From contig OY755172.1 of NCBI GenBank assembly GCA_963576735.1, positions 5,890,001-5,954,000 on the forward strand: a stretch of DNA of 64,000 nt. Reading direction: 5' to 3'. The translations under genes were made by a program, and so were the position numbers. This document shows, piece after piece, positions 1-11,337 of this stretch. Every line of letters begins with the position of its first letter. The first letter of the stretch is position 1. This stretch comes from Bedellia somnulentella (lineage: Eukaryota > Arthropoda > Insecta > Lepidoptera > Bedelliidae). A model generated the notes under the pieces. The model searched no databases. It was not told the origin of the DNA and saw nothing but the letters and a program-made list of their open reading frames with translations.

Positions 1-311
1 TATTGGGATCGAGTTACAAGGATCATTGTGACATGTGTTTGTTTGCGCTTGGTGGCATTGTGTCGCGTGAGTTATTGTCGCAGCGTCGGAAGTGTCGGAG
101 CGGTGGGCGAGTGCGGCCCTGCCTGCGGGGCGCTCTATTACCAATTAATGAACGACGAAACCTTTCTGCTCATCAACACTCGCTCGCTTCACTGAACAAG
201 TCATACCGGATATAAGACATTACTCTACTCTCACCGTGTCATGACAAATCAATTACTAATCTTTTCTATTTCACTAACTCTAAATTTTGTATTATGTTTT
301 AAGAAACTTAC
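1..311 (-). other. opa intron downstream of the finger 1-3 exon (partial)
   Basis: The GT of the donor is at 310-311 on the minus strand. I see no exon with fingers 4 and 5 here; positions 60-140 are GC-richer than the rest but show no recognisable coding. Confidence 0.7.
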
Positions 312-1002
312 CGGTATGCGTTCTTTTATGTATCTTCAGGTTTTCAGATCTTGCGAACACTTTCCCGCAGCCGGGAAACGGACAAGGGAACGGCTTCTCA
401 CCAGTGTGGACTCGTATGTGGTTTACTAGTTTGTATTTCGCTTTGAAAGGTCGGCCATTCCGCGCGCAGCCCTGCCAGAAACACGCGTGTTGCGTGCACT
501 CCGGTCCGCCGACGTGCTCCACGGTTAGATGCGTCACAATCTCGTGCATGCTCGAGAACAGTTTGTTACAGAGTTTTCGAGGTGGGGGTTGTTCTGGGTC
601 CAGCCACTGACACCGCATATCCCGTCGCGGAGGAGCGCGGACATATCGCAGGAAGGCGTGTGGGGCGTGCGCATGCGCGTGCGGCATGAGTGGTGGTGCG
701 GCACCTTGGTAGTGCACATCTCCCCGCCAGTCCCAGGTCTGGTCGAGCGGCTGCTGCGGGAACAGCTCGCCGCAGCTGCCGTAGTCACGCAGGTAGCCGG
801 GCTGGTAGGAGTGCAGCGGGTAGGGCTGGTAGTGCGGCGGGTGGTGCGGCGGTGGCGGCCGGTGCGGGGACGTCACGCCACACGCCTGCTGCGGCGACAT
901 CTTGAGGCCGTAGGAGGCGAGGTGCGCGTGGTTGGAGTCGAGGAACGCGTTCATGGCGGGCGCGGCCGGCGGCGGCGCATAGCCCCACTCGCCCGCCACC
1001 AT
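312..1002 (-). CDS. opa: odd-paired (Zic-family zinc-finger transcription factor), coding exon with fingers 1-3, 3' partial
   Basis: Nuclear C2H2 transcription factor of the Opa/Zic family; in Drosophila it is a pair-rule and timing factor that opens chromatin in the embryo. The exon encodes 230 codons plus one base. Residues 17-37 hold the conserved Opa N-terminal block (MNAF, then [10 protein letters not shown]). A His/Pro/Tyr-rich stretch follows, then the AFLRY motif near 116-120. Finger 1 is C131, C145, H158, H163, with the long Cys-Cys spacing typical of Zic. Finger 2 is C174, C179, H195, H199, and finger 3 is C207, C212, H225, H229. The exon ends at a GTAAGT donor (intron begins at 311), exactly before the linker to finger 4, so fingers 4-5 lie left of the window. 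An in-frame TAA at 1015-1017 precedes the first ATG at 1002; Met17 (ATG at 954) is the start that matches the conserved family N-terminus, so the true start is uncertain. Zic identity is certain; naming it opa rests on the insect-type N-terminus. Confidence 0.93.
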
Positions 1003-4000
1003 CCACGCGGCGGGTTAGCCCCGCTGCTACCCGAGCTTCACGAAAATGTAAATCTCGCCAGCTAGATGCACTACAAACTTGGCCTTTAAGTAGTCAGGAG
1101 TCTTCTCATTTTTAATGAAACCTGAAAAAAGAGGTAAAAATTATAGCTCTCAATATTGGAAAATACAAATTTTTATCTTTATTTTACTTTACGGTTGCAA
1201 CTTTTAATTACAAATGCAATAGTGCATAGGCATTTCACATTACTTCGGATACACGAGCTTAGTATTTTATTGGAAAGAGTTGTCTCAAACAACATCCAAC
1301 AATCTTGAATAGGGCGGGCCGTTTAAGTCGCGTTAATCTTGCCTCATATTATGTAAATAAACCTATAATCTCTAAGCATACGGCATGTTCTCTGAATACT
1401 AGATGACGAAATATCATGCCTCTACCACCTTTTCACGGATATTTGGAATGAAAATTGTATCCGTCCTCCATTCTCAAAGAGATAATTCAAAAATTGCTCT
1501 CCCAGCAGAAATAGAGCGGGAATTCTCAGCAGTGACATAATGAAATGCTTCCAATATATCTAACAAGTTTATAAGGTTATAAAAACAAACCGGAGTTGCA
1601 TCTAACCCAAACGGTGATCATAACAGCGGCCATTCCAAAACCATTTTAAAAATAATACACACATTCGTGCACCCATATAACCCGAGTCAGACATTTACAA
1701 TAATAAAAAAAGTTGAACGAAGCAGGTACTTTTAGACATTAAATTAAACTGCGGGTAAATTTATAGGACATTTTTATTTGTCTGAGACAAAAATTTCGAT
1801 TGTGTTCGTGTATATTTAATTTTAGTTTATTTGTCACGCTGGCCCTGTCTTTTTATATTGGACGAGTTTAGAACGTAAAGTTCGTATAGGTAACTTGAGA
1901 TAATCCAGTTATGTCTAACTGAAAATTTAAAACACAACGTTTGATATTATTAACTAATATTTCCCCTGTGAAAACCACTAAAATTTATTTGTTCTAACTA
2001 ATAACAAAAGAGAGTTCAAGTAGGAGTAGGAGTGCCAAAGCAATTTTAATTTGTTAATTCATCGGAAACACTAGACTTATAAGATTTGTTGTATTGATGT
2101 TTTATACATTTCTTGTCATTTTTTTTTACCGTGAATCTTGAAATAAAAGAAAAATAATTATATATTGAACGGCTTTTTCGAGATAGGATCATTCATTACT
2201 TTACCAGAATTGTACAGAAATACAATTTGCGATAATTCGCGCATCCTATTTTTAATCATATATTTTTTCAATTGTAACAAATTGCTTTCAATATGTAGAC
2301 TATCAACTTATTGGAAATTTTCACAGATGGAGACATTAGGAAATGAGATTTCAAATATGTACAAGTTTTAATATTTGGAGTTAAGTAGACATTAATAAAT
2401 AGGCAATATCATTTAGTAATTTGTATTATACATAAAAAGAAAAATACTATTCCAGGAATACTAACGAAAAACTTTTGGGTCAATTTTAATCAAATGAGCA
2501 TATTATCTTTTCCCCTTTTTCAATGTTAAATTATAATGCTAATAGGAAAAAAACGCAAAGCAAAACTACTTTTTACATCTAACAGTTATTCGTTAACAAG
2601 ATTCTCCACAATATTTACCACAAAAACCAAAAATCCCGCTATCTCGAAATCCCATTACACAAAACATTTCAATACTGAAGCGTAGAATGATTACGTTAGT
2701 TTGTCTATATTCATTGTCGCTTGTACCTGAGCACTGCCCGTTAAACAATGTCGCTCTTTTCAGATTTCAATCTAATCTGAACATTATCCGGGGCTCTCCT
2801 GCTGTGGGGCCGCGTCATCACAAAGCACTGGTTGACAGCGACACTGGCAGAACCCGGGCTAAAAGGATTACTCGCAGCTGCCATTTTTTTGTACACATTC
2901 TTACAGTTTTAAGGAATTATTCGTTTGTAATCTCATTAGTTTTTGAGATGCAATTGTTCGCTCGGCGGATTTCACGGTGTTTTGTGCTGGGCTGATGTGA
3001 TGATGGAGATCAGGTTTTTATGTGATTCTCTTGAGGATCTACTTTGATGCGTTTGATTAACTCTTTTGGGATGTATGTTTTTGTATTGTTTAAAACATCA
3101 AAACGTATATAAAAAACAAATTAATATTCTGAGGTAAGTCAGAACTACAAACTCATAGAGTCCCAGACATTTTGACAAATTATAAGGTATTTCTACGGTA
3201 AAAAGGATTGACGAGTAATATTTTTAGTATTTTGTTAATATTTCTGTGTGTTTTTCAAAAATTACACTTAGTGACTATTCTATGGTATCAAAGAGTTACA
3301 CCTTGTTTATTTCTTATTTCATGGTTAGACATGGACATGGTCGGTTGTTATACAGTCGTTAAGATAAGATTCAGTGGAATTAGAATTTTAACCTCTTATA
3401 ATTCTCATTGAATAAATTAATAGCCGGCATCCTTCATCAACCGAACAATGATGTCAAGTAAGTATTTATAATTTATTATATGAATAGCAATACCATTGTT
3501 TCCTATTTTTCCATTGAAAGCCATGAACAATAATATAAGTTCACTTTTGTAGATCACAAGCTAAAATTTAGAAGACTTTCTAGTTTTTAATTTAGTTAAA
3601 AGACAATTTAAGTTATTCAAACTTTGATAGACTTAGCCAACTTAAAAGCAGCAGTTATGGTAAATATTTACGGTGAAGCTTTTTCAAATATGCCTCACAA
3701 GGTATACAATGAGTAGAAGTCAAGGTCAAGAATAGTCAATATCTAAGTATTATTAAATAATGTTACACCCATTATTAGATGGCAGTTATTTACTTTAATT
3801 AAAATCATGACTGATTACTGAAATTCTCTTAATTTGTTATTCTAATATAGACTTTATGAATTTGAAATGCTTTTGATAATAACTTTTCACGTATCATTAT
3901 TTCATGATTCATATTCATAATTTCGCTTAATCTCTTTGTAGTCTCTATTATTTTAGTTCAATAAAAGAGGTGTTATTTCTCTCAGTCTTAAAAAATCTGA

Positions 4001-4374
4001 CAAAATGCTCTCAAAACTGGTAACTCTAACAAATCATTTCCAAAACTGTCTGGAAAATAAAATATAATCGAATTGTTTTTATTAGGATTTTGCAGCTCTG
4101 TTAGTGACATCTTATTTCGACTTGTTCAGTATAAATATCTACAAATGAAGGTTAATGATAATGAATTAGGATTTAAGGTTAAGGATAGGTTTAAGATCGA
4201 AAATTATACCATTTTGTCAAGGTTAACAAAATTAATTTAAAGATAATTAAAGATTTTTATTTCAGCACAATAAACGGTTTGCTAAATTTATATTATTTAC
4301 GGGAAATATAAAACACAAGAAGTGCTTTACACTATCTAAGCATTTCTGAATATAAACGATTATGAAACGTACTG
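1003..4374. other. AT-rich noncoding DNA upstream of the opa exon
   Basis: No convincing gene on either strand. Most of it is AT-rich and unique-looking. The stretch 2690-2970 is GC-richer and non-repetitive and may be a regulatory island; that is inference from composition only. Confidence 0.5.
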
Positions 4375-4515
4375 ATCTCACCATTCAAAGGTTGTCTGGA
4401 AGAGATTGCTTTAAGCAATAAGACCACCAATTGTACTTCAAGTTATTATTAATGTGTATAAATGTTTCTATCTGTGATGTACAATAAGGAGTTTTCTATT
4501 CTATTCTATTATGTT
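4375..4515 (+). repeat. LINE 3'-UTR-like dispersed repeat, + orientation
   Basis: The block around AAAGGTTGTCTGGAAGAGAT ends in an ACAATAAGGAG polyadenylation-like signal and TTCTATTCTATT. The same block occurs reverse-complemented at 6352-6505, which proves it is dispersed. I read it as the 3' end of a LINE; the family is not resolved. Confidence 0.6.
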
Positions 4516-5192
4516 TATTTTTCTTGTATGTATTATGTGATATTGGCAACTCATCATCAACGGTCTTTTACTAATTTTAACGGTCTTTTACTAATTTTTT
4601 AGGGTACGTAGCCGAATGGCGAAAAAGTAAACATTATTAGATTAGTTGTGTTTGCCGGTGTGTCCGTGTGTTATAATAACCGACTCCATTGAAACCAAGT
4701 AGCTGAAATTGTAAGTAAACTGGAAATAACTGCAAATGTAAATAAATATAATAAAAATATTTAAAGTTTGATGATGTTTTAAGATATTGGATTGAATCAG
4801 GCGTTACTTTGCGGAAATCCATAGCAATACTAATATTTAGCGGAATTAAGCGAATAAATTTATTAATATTAGTATTGATGTTTTAAGAATTTATTTTATT
4901 TATTTGAATTCTTATTTAGCAGGATTTAGACCTTAATTCAAATAATTTGATAAAGTTTTTTTTACACAATCTAAGCTGATACAGTTAGTCAGCACTTTAA
5001 AACAACATACGAAATAGCAGTTTCTTGGGAATCACTTTATTCATGTAATAATAACATTGTACTTAATAAAAGAAACTTTTGTCTTCCTTTTATCAATTAG
5101 AACACAGACGGAATTTCAGTACAATTTATAAAGCTTTGTTTTAGTATTATGTTACAGTTACGTAACAAATACATTATTTAATACTAGTTTTA
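4516..5192. other. noncoding, with short tandem and inverted repeats
   Basis: A 19-base unit (ACGGTCTTTTACTAATTTT) is repeated in tandem near 4559-4598. A 13-bp perfect inverted repeat (CAATACTAATATT at 4825-4837 and its complement at 4865-4877) may mark a small foldback element. No gene seen. Confidence 0.45.
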
Positions 5193-5447
5193 GCCGTGTA
5201 GTGTCGGCTTAGAATAACACTACCCCATTTCTACCCGTGGGTGATCGTAAGAGGCGACTAAGGGTATAGGGGCTTATTAAGTGATTTTTGGGCGATGTGG
5301 TTGGAGACCCGTCACCAAAAACATTTATTATTACCATCTTTTCCCCAATCAACTTCCAAAAGTGGCTGAGGAATTTTTCATTCCAAAGCTCTGGCTAACC
5401 CGTTAAGGGATTTATAGCCGTGAGTATATGTATGTATGTATGTATAT
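5193..5447 (+). mobile_element. SINE family A copy (subfamily with GTTAAGGG tail hairpin)
   Basis: Starts GCCGTGTAGTGTCGGCTTAG and runs through the TTTTGGGCGATGTGGTTGGA block to the 3' hairpin ACCCGTTAAGGG, GCCGTGAG and a (TATG)n tail. It matches the copies at 29.08, 51.48 and 55.73 kb closely. Short and AT-rich flanks leave the target duplication unclear. Confidence 0.8.
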
Positions 5448-5817
5448 ATTTTAATTGATCGTGTGTTACTTTATTTCAAGTCACTATTGCAGGACACCTT
5501 CCCGAAGTTAGCGTTAAAACTGTGATACCAATTTGTTTATTCTAAACCTGTACCTACTCCTTAATTATTAGACTTATAGTCAGGATGTAAGGTCAGTAGG
5601 TATTTAGCTGCAACTATATAAATGCATAATAATAGTAAATCAGCCACCAATTTACAAATATGCAGGATATATAAAAACCACTATATTTAATTAGTAATCG
5701 CACATTATCAGTGATCAGAACTTAGGCATTAAGTCTTCCTTGCCTAATTTTGGAAGTTACGTGGAAAATGTGCCAATAAGGCATTTTAAGTTTATGATAG
5801 GTATTTTGGCGGGCTCA
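5448..5817. other. noncoding spacer
   Basis: AT-rich, no gene or recognisable repeat. Confidence 0.4.
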
Positions 5818-5960
5818 TTATGTATCTTTAGCGACCGCGATTGTGTCGCAAGTTGCAATATTGTCGCTGTCAAAAGTGTCAGATGGCATACAAATTTATG
5901 ACTTTGACAACGACAATCGTGCAACTTGCGACACAATCGTCACTCGCAAAAGATACATAA
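5818..5960. mobile_element. palindromic MITE with about 55-bp inverted ends
   Basis: The ends TTATGTATCTTT and AAAGATACATAA are inverted. The arms continue through GATTGTGTCGCAAGTTGCA and its complement with few mismatches. TCA flanks both sides (5815-5817 and 5961-5963), a possible 3-bp target duplication. No transposase is encoded. Confidence 0.7.
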
Positions 5961-6351
5961 TCAGGGGGCGGTTTTCGCGCCACAATGACCAAAAAAACCT
6001 ACCACATGAAATACACAGGCAGTACTAAGGTAGGGCTATTTGAAGTCGACTATCAGAACCATGTAAATCGTATTTTATTATATGCAAGTTTATATTTATA
6101 TATATTTTTAACGTTATTATTTTGTAACTGTTTTCGAAGTAAATTGTGCCCTCTATATTTTTTTATTTGATAACTTTGTATTATTATAAAACAACGGCAA
6201 TAGCTTTAATGGACACGCAATATAATTATTCTTTTTACTTAATTATACATAAATATTGATTTAGTAATTTTTGCAAACCTTTGACACTATGCAAATCATA
6301 CCAGGATTAAAAATAATCCCTATATACTTATAGTCAATCAAATTTTAGTAA
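5961..6351. other. noncoding spacer
   Basis: AT-rich, no gene or recognisable repeat. Confidence 0.4.
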
Positions 6352-6505
6352 TACAATAGAATAGAATAACTCTTTATTGCATATCAAACACAAATTTACA
6401 AAAGTAATAATATGATCAAACAGTTTACAGTGAGGTACAATTGGCGGTCTTATCGCTAAAAGCGATCTCTTCCAGACAACCTTTGGAAGGTGAGATCGAT
6501 AAATT
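6352..6505 (-). repeat. LINE 3'-UTR-like dispersed repeat, reverse orientation
   Basis: Reverse complement of the element at 4375-4515; begins AATAGAATAGAATAACTCTTTATT and contains ATCTCTTCCAGACAACCTTT. It is the second copy of the same family within 2 kb, in opposite orientation. Confidence 0.6.
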
Positions 6506-6873
6506 AATTATTTGTTGTTTAACTAAAGATAAGAAAAAATATAGATGGGTGTATGTGGTTATATTTTAAAGTTTGTATGTTTAATCCTAATTCGTTTTAA
6601 ATTCTTTAAGCGTTGTCATTAGTCTTATTTTTCTATAATTGCTATATATATTATTGTATTGGTTATATCGTTTTGTGTTGTATGTTGCATATTATGTTAT
6701 TGCATTTATGCATTGTATATATAATAATACTTATGCACTTATGCTATATATACATTGCATTAAATACCTTCTTAAAATATAGATAGATGAAATAATTTGT
6801 CACATGATTAACCATATTGTAGACGTAATTTGAATGTTTTGTTCATGAAAACCTCATGTGGGATTATATTAAT
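6506..6873. other. AT-rich low-complexity spacer
   Basis: Rich in TATAT and TGCAT runs around 6600-6770. No gene seen. Confidence 0.4.
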
Positions 6874-7002
6874 AAATAAAGGATTAATAAAGGAAAGAAA
6901 AATTTTGACACACGGGGGAATCGACGGGGGCGTATACCCGAGGTCGCGGGTTCGATTCCCGCCTGTGTCGAAATTTTTCTTTCCTTTATTAATCCTTTAT
7001 TT
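6874..7002. repeat. foldback (inverted repeat) with tRNA-like T-arm core
   Basis: Two 52-base arms (6874-6925 and 6951-7002) match at 48 of 52 positions as inverted repeats. The core holds a perfect tRNA T-arm (GCGGG-TTCGATT-CCCGC), that is a pol III B box, and a near-complete acceptor-like pairing of GACACA with TGTGTC. The D-arm is missing, so this is not a tRNA gene. It may be two head-to-head pieces of a tRNA-derived SINE. Confidence 0.7.
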
Positions 7003-7800
7003 GTTAGTCATATTATAGACGGTTTCATATGTGAATATTACTGATATTTTTGTATTAGAAACAGTTGTACGCGAAAATCACGTCGACTGAGCTCCATTGT
7101 TGCAAGTGAATTCCCGCCAGATTTTCGGAAAAAGATGCTCATTCAAATAAAACATAAATAAAAGAAGTGTGTTCTATGTTCAAATATGCCAATAAAAAAA
7201 CCAGCCTATAAGATGGTGTATAGCTTGCCAGTGTCAATTAAATGAGAAAAGAGTATCTAGTTTCTTTTGGCATGCCCCTCGTAATTAATTGAAAAAACGT
7301 TGATTGTTGATGTGGCAGTTGTTATGAAATCAGTTTGTTCAATTTTATCAATTTCATTAGCCTCTATTTTTGATGTTTTTAAGTTAAAGCACGTTTAAGC
7401 TTAAGTTCCTTGATATAAAAAATGGAGCAATTTATTTCATTGATTACAGATGCATCCCAACTTATTCCAACCCTTAAATTGGATTGCATAATTTGGCAAC
7501 CACAGTATTAATTGTTTTATAACATTGCAAAACTTACCTTGTAAAATACTAAAAAATCCGATTTGTCCTGTTAAAACTATTCGTGGGCTATCATGTACAA
7601 CGAAACACTAAATATCTCTTAAAACACAAGCCAATAAAATACACTTCACTAAAACGTTTACAAAAAAGTGCGAATAAGTAACGAAAATATCCTTTTGAAA
7701 AAAACTGAAAAAAAACGTATTTGGACGTTTCGTTATAACTGTTTAGTTCCAAAATGGTCACTTAGAGAAAATATTGTTTGTGTTGGGTATAGTGGTTTTC
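7003..7800. other. noncoding spacer
   Basis: AT-rich, no gene or repeat recognised. Confidence 0.4.
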
Positions 7801-8370
7801 CCGTGATAGAATCGCGACACGTTTTTTTCAGTGTTTGGGATCCGTCACGCGCTGTGTCCACCGACGTCGCCGACTCTCTCAGCATGACTGCGGGCTCCCG
7901 CGTCGCCGCCCCTTGCCTCCGACTTGCAAGAAACCCGCTCGCGGCACGGGCGCGCCAACGCAGCCCTGCTTACGGGCGGGACAAACACTTTTTCAACCAA
8001 TCCTACCGACTCACAGACGTACTCACCCCACCTCAACCCATCTCGCTCGTCACTACCGAGCTATTCAATGCGAGAACGAGACAAAAAAGTATGAGCATAA
8101 AATAGCGAAGAAAATTTTTGGAGTTTGTGCTGTAATGCGTTCGTTTTATCTGATTTACGTTGAAAGCTCGCCGTTAGCTTCGAGGGCGCCATGTCGTGCG
8201 TCTCGCTCTCGTAGAAAGGTAGCGTTGTTATTAAAGTGAGGAAAGGCGATCCGGGAAATGTTCCGGCTAATGTATTTTCCTGTGGGAAGGAAAACACATG
8301 TCGTCGCTTTTAATTTAATGCGCGTCACGCGGCGACGTGCGGCGAGCGCCGAGGTGGGTCTCGCCCAAAT
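7800..8370. promoter_or_regulatory. GC-richer unique island upstream of opa (candidate regulatory region)
   Basis: CG-containing, non-repetitive sequence in an AT-rich neighbourhood, notably 7850-7990, 8155-8230 and 8320-8370. The long open frames here show no recognisable domain and look like a consequence of base composition. It could hold a noncoding first exon or enhancer of opa; this is inference from composition and position. Confidence 0.3.
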
Positions 8371-9518
8371 ATTTTCTGCGAAGCATTTTAGATAACCTTT
8401 TTCATTATTGCAGCTATAAATTATGAAAATTAATTCTTGTCTTGCTTTGTGTAATCTTTATGAGCACTTTTATTTACTTATTATATCGTAAATAAACCTG
8501 TTTTTGTAAATTATTTTGTTTTTTTAGATAACATTTAGGATAACTATTTTACTATTTGAATACTTAATAGTTAGAAAGTTAGGATAGTTAATATTTATTC
8601 TAAGTTGGTATATATCTATATACATATATAAAAATTACCAATCCAAAATATTATATGTTTTTATTTGCTTATCCTAAAAATAATAAAAAAATAAAACACT
8701 TGTACATTTACCAATCAATTAAGTGCCGACATCCAATAAATATATTCTTATAAATTGTCTTTTATTCTTCACAGAAGTTCCCAATACCTCTACCATATAC
8801 TTATCTAACTCTCTACTAACTTCTTCTTTAGCCAAGTAGAGTCAAGAATCATCATCTCCGCGCTGACGTCTTCCTATTTGGTGCTGAAAATGAGTGTTGT
8901 TAAGAAGGTTTGTTCACGAGCTAACAACGATAATGCTGAGTCAGCCACCAATTTGATGCTACGTATATTGTGTTAATCGTATGTTTTTGTAAAAGTTTGT
9001 GACCATGTGTGTAATATAATTGTAAAGAAGTAACATATTTTTTCTTCTCTAAGCGTCCCGTAACAAAAAGGAAAACGGTACCCTATTATCAGTAAGTAAT
9101 TAAGTATTAGGTCTTAGGTCGTCCTGTCGGTCCGTCCACCCACCACCTGGCTGTACTTGACTAACCGTAATAGTTTGATCTCAACTCAACTTCCAAAATC
9201 AATAAGGAAAGAGAAACAATTATTTTCAAACGATTTATGATAACACTTTTTCTTAGATATAATATGGTAGTATCTACAAGTAAAAATATTGTCATAGTTA
9301 CTCTTAACAGTCATAAAACTACGATAGCCACTCTTAAGTTTTAAGATTACAAATTATCGCTTATTAAACCTTCCAAGTTTTAAATTTGAATAATATCAGA
9401 ACGAAAACATTAATATTAACCGAGTTATGTGTCATAACTTTTTGCTGTAATAAAAAACAGAGCAGCAACTCTTAATCACTGAGCTTATTCCGTTTTTATA
9501 TGATTACCACTTGCCCAA
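8371..9518. other. AT-rich noncoding spacer
   Basis: No gene or recognisable mobile element. Confidence 0.4.
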
Positions 9519-9750
9519 TTAACATTCCTTCCACGCATGCGGCTCGGCCCGTGCGCCAAAAATAAGCTGCTTATTATATTTTAGATTCCTTTCTCCGTTT
9601 GTGATATTTTTTAAACAAAAAGCAGTTTTCCACGTGGCGCGCGCCATATATCCACGCCCCTTCCAATGCGCGCTTCTGATTGGCGGAGAGGACACCCGCG
9701 GGGCGGGGGGCAGGGGCGGCGGCTGCGCGTGCGCACACATTTCCATTTTT
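9519..9750 (-). promoter_or_regulatory. promoter-like GC island, read leftward toward opa
   Basis: On the minus strand, reading toward opa, the order is: GC-rich boxes around 9695-9720, a CCAAT box (ATTGG on the + strand at 9679-9683), a GGGGCGTGG box at about 9652-9660, then a TATATA-like motif at about 9644-9650, followed by GC-rich sequence. The order and spacing resemble a core promoter firing leftward, which would suit a distal opa start about 8.6 kb upstream of the coding exon. There is no direct evidence of transcription. Confidence 0.35.
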
Positions 9751-10616
9751 ACGTTTTATTAGTAACCAGAACACGAACAAGTCCGTGATTAATTAAATAT
9801 ATTTCTACCGAGCGATATTTTCTCACGAAGCGAGTTTTTTCCAACCGCTTTAATTTACAAATTGCGTGTTCGGACCATGTCGTAAATTATTTCATATGAT
9901 TTTTACATTATTTCGATAATAAAATAATCAAAAATACATATATGTTTATTGGATTGCCATTCCTATTTTGTTAATTAATTATAATATGAGATACTTTCCG
10001 CTATAGTTTCTGTCTTATAATTAGTTTGAATAAAATCGCCACTATATACTGGAGGAGTGAAACAGAGAGATGTTATCTCTCCAAAATTGTTCACAGGTTC
10101 GTCGGAAGATATTTTTAAACTTTCTAGAATGGAAACGACACATTAGTTCACCAGTGAGTAGATCACACGACATCGATTAGCTGATAATAATTATGGCTAT
10201 GGGTGAGAAGGAAAGATCTGGGTAAAATTCTTAATCAGTATAAGAGAGTTGGTTTTTAAATGATATTTAACCAAAAGTGAATCATATACTAATTGGTAAC
10301 ATTGCTCGTAGAACCCATGGCGATTGTAGCTAAAAGCTCTGCACTGGCGGCCACTTACCGGACGATACAGTGTGGGTAGTCTTCCCACAGTGGACCGACG
10401 AATTGGTGAAGGTCGCAGGAAGCCGAAGCTTGATGATGGCAGTGCAGGACCGGTCGTTATGGGGATCACGTGGGGTGATGATACATGTTTTTTCATAGTT
10501 ACATTTCTTCGTCACGTGACTTTAAGGAGCTAAAAACAGTACATAAGGACTCAATATTTCTCATAAACTTGTTTTTTTTACTTACTTTGAACATTTTCGG
10601 GCATACATGGAGCAGC
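9751..10616. other. noncoding spacer
   Basis: No gene recognised; open frames at 10197-10515 have no known domain. Confidence 0.4.
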
Positions 10617-10980
10617 AATTTGTAAAACTCAGCCATGTGGGTTTCCTCACTATGTTTTCCCTCACCGTTAACAACCATGATAAATTAACCACACATATGT
10701 CTTTAGAAAAGACAAATTGGTGTAGGCCCGACCCAGGATTTGAACACTAGTCGTTTGCACGATAACCGAGTGTTCTACCCACTGGGTGATCACTGTTGCA
10801 CAAAACGGCGATAGGCCTGCCCCCTATCACGTGAGTACACTCTCCATGCAAAACGTGGGTACTCTGAACACCAGGTGACAAAGTCACGTGATGTTCAGAA
10901 GTATTAGTACCTCTGCCAACCCCTTCGGGGATATTCGGCGTGAACGTTTATGTTATGTTTAAGTTATGTAATTTGTAAAA
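10617..10980 (+). mobile_element. SINE family T copy with inverted 5' half (twin-priming structure) and 11-bp target duplication
   Basis: Positions 10628-10795 are the tRNA-derived head in reverse orientation, with A-box-like CCAGTGGGTAGAAC and B-box-like GTTCAAATCCTGGG read on the minus strand. Positions 10800-10969 are the 3' half in + orientation, ending CCCCTTCGGGGAT, GGCGTGAACG and TTATGTTATG. Both halves together are flanked by a perfect AATTTGTAAAA duplication (10617-10627 and 10970-10980), so this is one insertion event. Confidence 0.85.
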
Positions 10981-11034
10981 ATAAAGGAACTTACGGAAAT
11001 TGCATGCATTGCTTGCATGCTCGTTGGAGGGGAC

Positions 11035-11172
11035 TCAGAGTCATGCGGCTGAAAATTAGGAGCCTCTATTCGCAAGCTTTTTCCCACCTCCGAAAAGTGA
11101 CTGAGGGATTTCGTATTCCTAAGATCTGGTTACTCCTCACAGGGATTTATTGACGTGATATGTATGTGTGTG
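11035..11172 (+). repeat. diverged SINE family A 3' fragment
   Basis: Retains TTTTTCCCACCTCCGAAAAG, GACTGAGGGATTTC, the C/G hairpin region, GGGATTTAT and GACGTGATATGTATGTG in the family order, with many substitutions. Confidence 0.5.
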
Positions 11173-11337
11173 TTTTTTATAGCGTTATATGTAATCGTCT
11201 CTAAACATCTTAACGTCTCATCTCATCTCACGTCTTAATCCAGATTTAGGCTCGCTGAAGTTTTATTAAATTAGATTTTTCGCACTGCTGGTAAATCTGC
11301 GTATTACCGGATATCATACCACTTTTATCTTTCAGTG

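Noticed and set aside
6908..6970. tRNA gene
   Set aside because: The T-arm is perfect, but the D-arm is absent, the acceptor stem has a mismatch and the whole lies in a palindrome.
7668..8105. 145-codon open frame on the + strand
   Set aside because: No recognisable domain; lies in a GC-richer island where stops are rare, and overlapping frames are equally open.
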